From Gracilariopsis chorda (Eukaryota > Rhodophyta > Florideophyceae > Gracilariales > Gracilariaceae), in NCBI GenBank assembly GCA_003194525.1, contig NBIV01000043.1:248001-312000 (forward strand): a stretch of DNA of 64,000 nucleotides, given 5' to 3'. How positions within the stretch are numbered: position 1 is the stretch's first letter; each line of letters opens with the position of its first letter. Of this stretch, positions 62,903 to 64,000 are shown piece after piece. The notes beneath the pieces were generated by a model that saw nothing but the letters and a program-made list of their open reading frames with translations, made no database searches and had not been told where the DNA came from. The translations under genes and the position numbers were made by a program.

Positions 62903-63433
62903 TTATGTGTCTGAGCCCTGAGGTCTACCGAAGCAGTCCTCGCATTTAGCAAGGAAGAGTTCCTTGTTAGAAACTTTGCATGCCTGAAGGATAGCCGTCG
63001 CTCTGGATGAGAGCGGCCAGTTTTGTTTTCTCTCTTCGAACATTGGCCTTGAAGCAGGAATAGTGTTTTCAATAACTCTTCTGTTTCCTGCGGTGCTGCT
63101 GGCGGCGGCAGCGAGCGTCGAAGCCGGCGTGGCACTTTGCATCGCAGCTGGCTTGACAGCGGGCGTTGGAATCGGCGTCGCAATGGGCTTCGCAGCAGGG
63201 TTTGCAGCGAGCGCTGCAGCGAGCATTTTGCTTGTTTTAGTAGGCCTTACTTTGATGTCATTCCTCGCATCAACCGGGAGCTCGCTTCTCATCGGAGCTT
63301 GGAAGAAAGGTGTACCACAGGACGCTCCAAGGGCACTGTTCACTGCAGCATCACTGCTGGTGGTGGCAGGGAGCGCCGTAGTTGGCGGTTTGCAACTTGC
63401 CTGGAGCGTCACGTCATTTCCCGATTTCAACAA
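62903..63433 (-). CDS. Ala/Pro/Thr-rich open frame, possible continuation of the next gene
   Basis: About 176 codons without an ATG at the start, rich in Ala, Pro and Thr, with a repeating pattern (PAAKPIATPIPTPAVKPAAM). It follows the 63885-63427 frame on the same strand in another frame, so an intron or a shift may connect them. No enzyme motif. Confidence 0.3.
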   Translation of the reverse strand: MLKSGNDVTLQASCKPPTTALPATTSSDAAVNSALGASCGTPFFQAPMRSELPVDARNDIKVRPTKTSKMLAAALAANPAAKPIATPIPTPAVKPAAMQSATPASTLAAAASSTAGNRRVIENTIPASRPMFEERKQNWPLSSRATAILQACKVSNKELFLAKCEDCFGRPQGSDT

Positions 63434-63885
63434 GAATCCCTTCCAATTGGTACCGAACGTGCAGATGTACCAATGAAAGCCACTCTAACATTGCTCGCTG
63501 CTGCTGCAGCCGAACCCCAGCGTGTTCGTTCATCAAACGTTCGACTGCCACTCGTCACGCCTAGGACAGGTATCGCACCAGCACTGAAGGCGTAGTTGGC
63601 ATCTGGCTCCTGGAATGCCACGCCAGTACTCTCCTTACTACCATCCTTGTCACCATCCACCGCATTTTCGACTGCCACCTCAACAGGACCAACTGCGAGG
63701 ACGTCCCCGATTCGTATGTTTTCCGCGTCCACCCGACCTCCCGCAGCTGCTCTATTCCCCTCAGCTTCCTCCGCAGTCTTACCCTGCCCTTTTCCTTTCC
63801 GCCTCCGTAAGCACAGGAGAACACCTGCAGTTGCGCTCCCGATGATCGTAGCGACACAAAGAACGGACAGAACCTTCTTCACCAT
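63427..63885 (-). CDS. Putative membrane-anchored low-complexity protein
   Basis: This 152-codon frame starts with ATG in a good context (ACAATGG). Residues 4-26 (KVLSVLCVATIIGSATAGVL) form a signal anchor or transmembrane helix followed by a basic stop-transfer patch (RRRKGKGQGK). The rest is Ala/Gly/Asp-rich. A diverged copy lies at 60.6-61.2 kb. A plus-strand frame of hydrophobic, Ala-rich character overlaps at 63063-63476 but opens only at GTG. Function unknown. Confidence 0.45.
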   Translation of the reverse strand: MVKKVLSVLCVATIIGSATAGVLLCLRRRKGKGQGKTAEEAEGNRAAAGGRVDAENIRIGDVLAVGPVEVAVENAVDGDKDGSKESTGVAFQEPDANYAFSAGAIPVLGVTSGSRTFDERTRWGSAAAAASNVRVAFIGTSARSVPIGRDSC

Positions 63886-64000
63886 TGTACGTGTGTATAT
63901 GTATCGATGGTTGCTTGTTGATTTAGGCTTTCCTCATGCAGGGTTGGTGAGTTCGTTTATATAGTTGTGAGAGTTACCGGCAGTCGCAAAAGGACCTGGA

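Noticed and set aside
63063-63476. Hydrophobic 137-codon plus-strand frame as a membrane protein gene
   Set aside because: It opens at GTG, not ATG, and overlaps a minus-strand frame with a proper ATG and signal anchor. Kept only as an alternative reading.
1-64000. tRNA or rRNA genes
   Set aside because: I saw no cloverleaf-like or rRNA-like segment, but I could not run a covariance search.

Overview
The window looks like transposon-rich nuclear DNA of a eukaryote. It holds Ty1/copia, Ty3/gypsy, Helitron, LINE and pogo-like sequences, large spacers and very few host genes, and nothing in it is organised like a bacterial operon. I cannot name the organism; a red alga, oomycete or fungus would all fit. 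Every family name here comes from motifs read by eye.

Layout: 1-3838 is a decayed copia element whose 3' LTR is cut at 3838. Gypsy-1 (3839-23486, minus strand) follows, with 722-bp LTRs at both ends, a polypurine tract, a candidate primer-binding site, gag, protease, RT, RNase H, integrase and a chromodomain. Two Helitrons (5996-12077 and 12078-14218, plus strand) sit head to tail inside it. The first is autonomous and encodes a Rep/PIF1-helicase protein with one in-frame stop. The second is a short non-autonomous relative. Gypsy-2 (23487 to about 32.4 kb, minus strand, also with a chromodomain) abuts the right LTR of gypsy-1 and shows no left LTR.

From 32.4 to 37.07 kb there is a LINE endonuclease fragment, a pogo-like transposase remnant and a dispersed repeat. 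From 37069 to 58272 lies a tandem array of a third gypsy family: four LTRs alternate with three near-identical internal regions (period 6722-6723 bp), and a fourth internal region stops abruptly. From 58273 on the sequence looks more like host DNA: an APH-fold phosphotransferase gene (58433-59782, minus strand), then two diverged copies of a low-complexity gene and the second copy of the dispersed repeat.

The main theme is that all three gypsy families, which have gag-pol on the minus strand, carry a long plus-strand reading frame between the end of pol and the 3' LTR, antisense to pol. In the tandem array this region comprises a 72-codon frame beginning MARTKPTPKKT, strikingly like the histone H3 tail, and a 326-codon frame with possible papain-like cysteine protease motifs. 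The gypsy-1 and gypsy-2 antisense frames look distantly related to each other; the array frame does not obviously resemble them.
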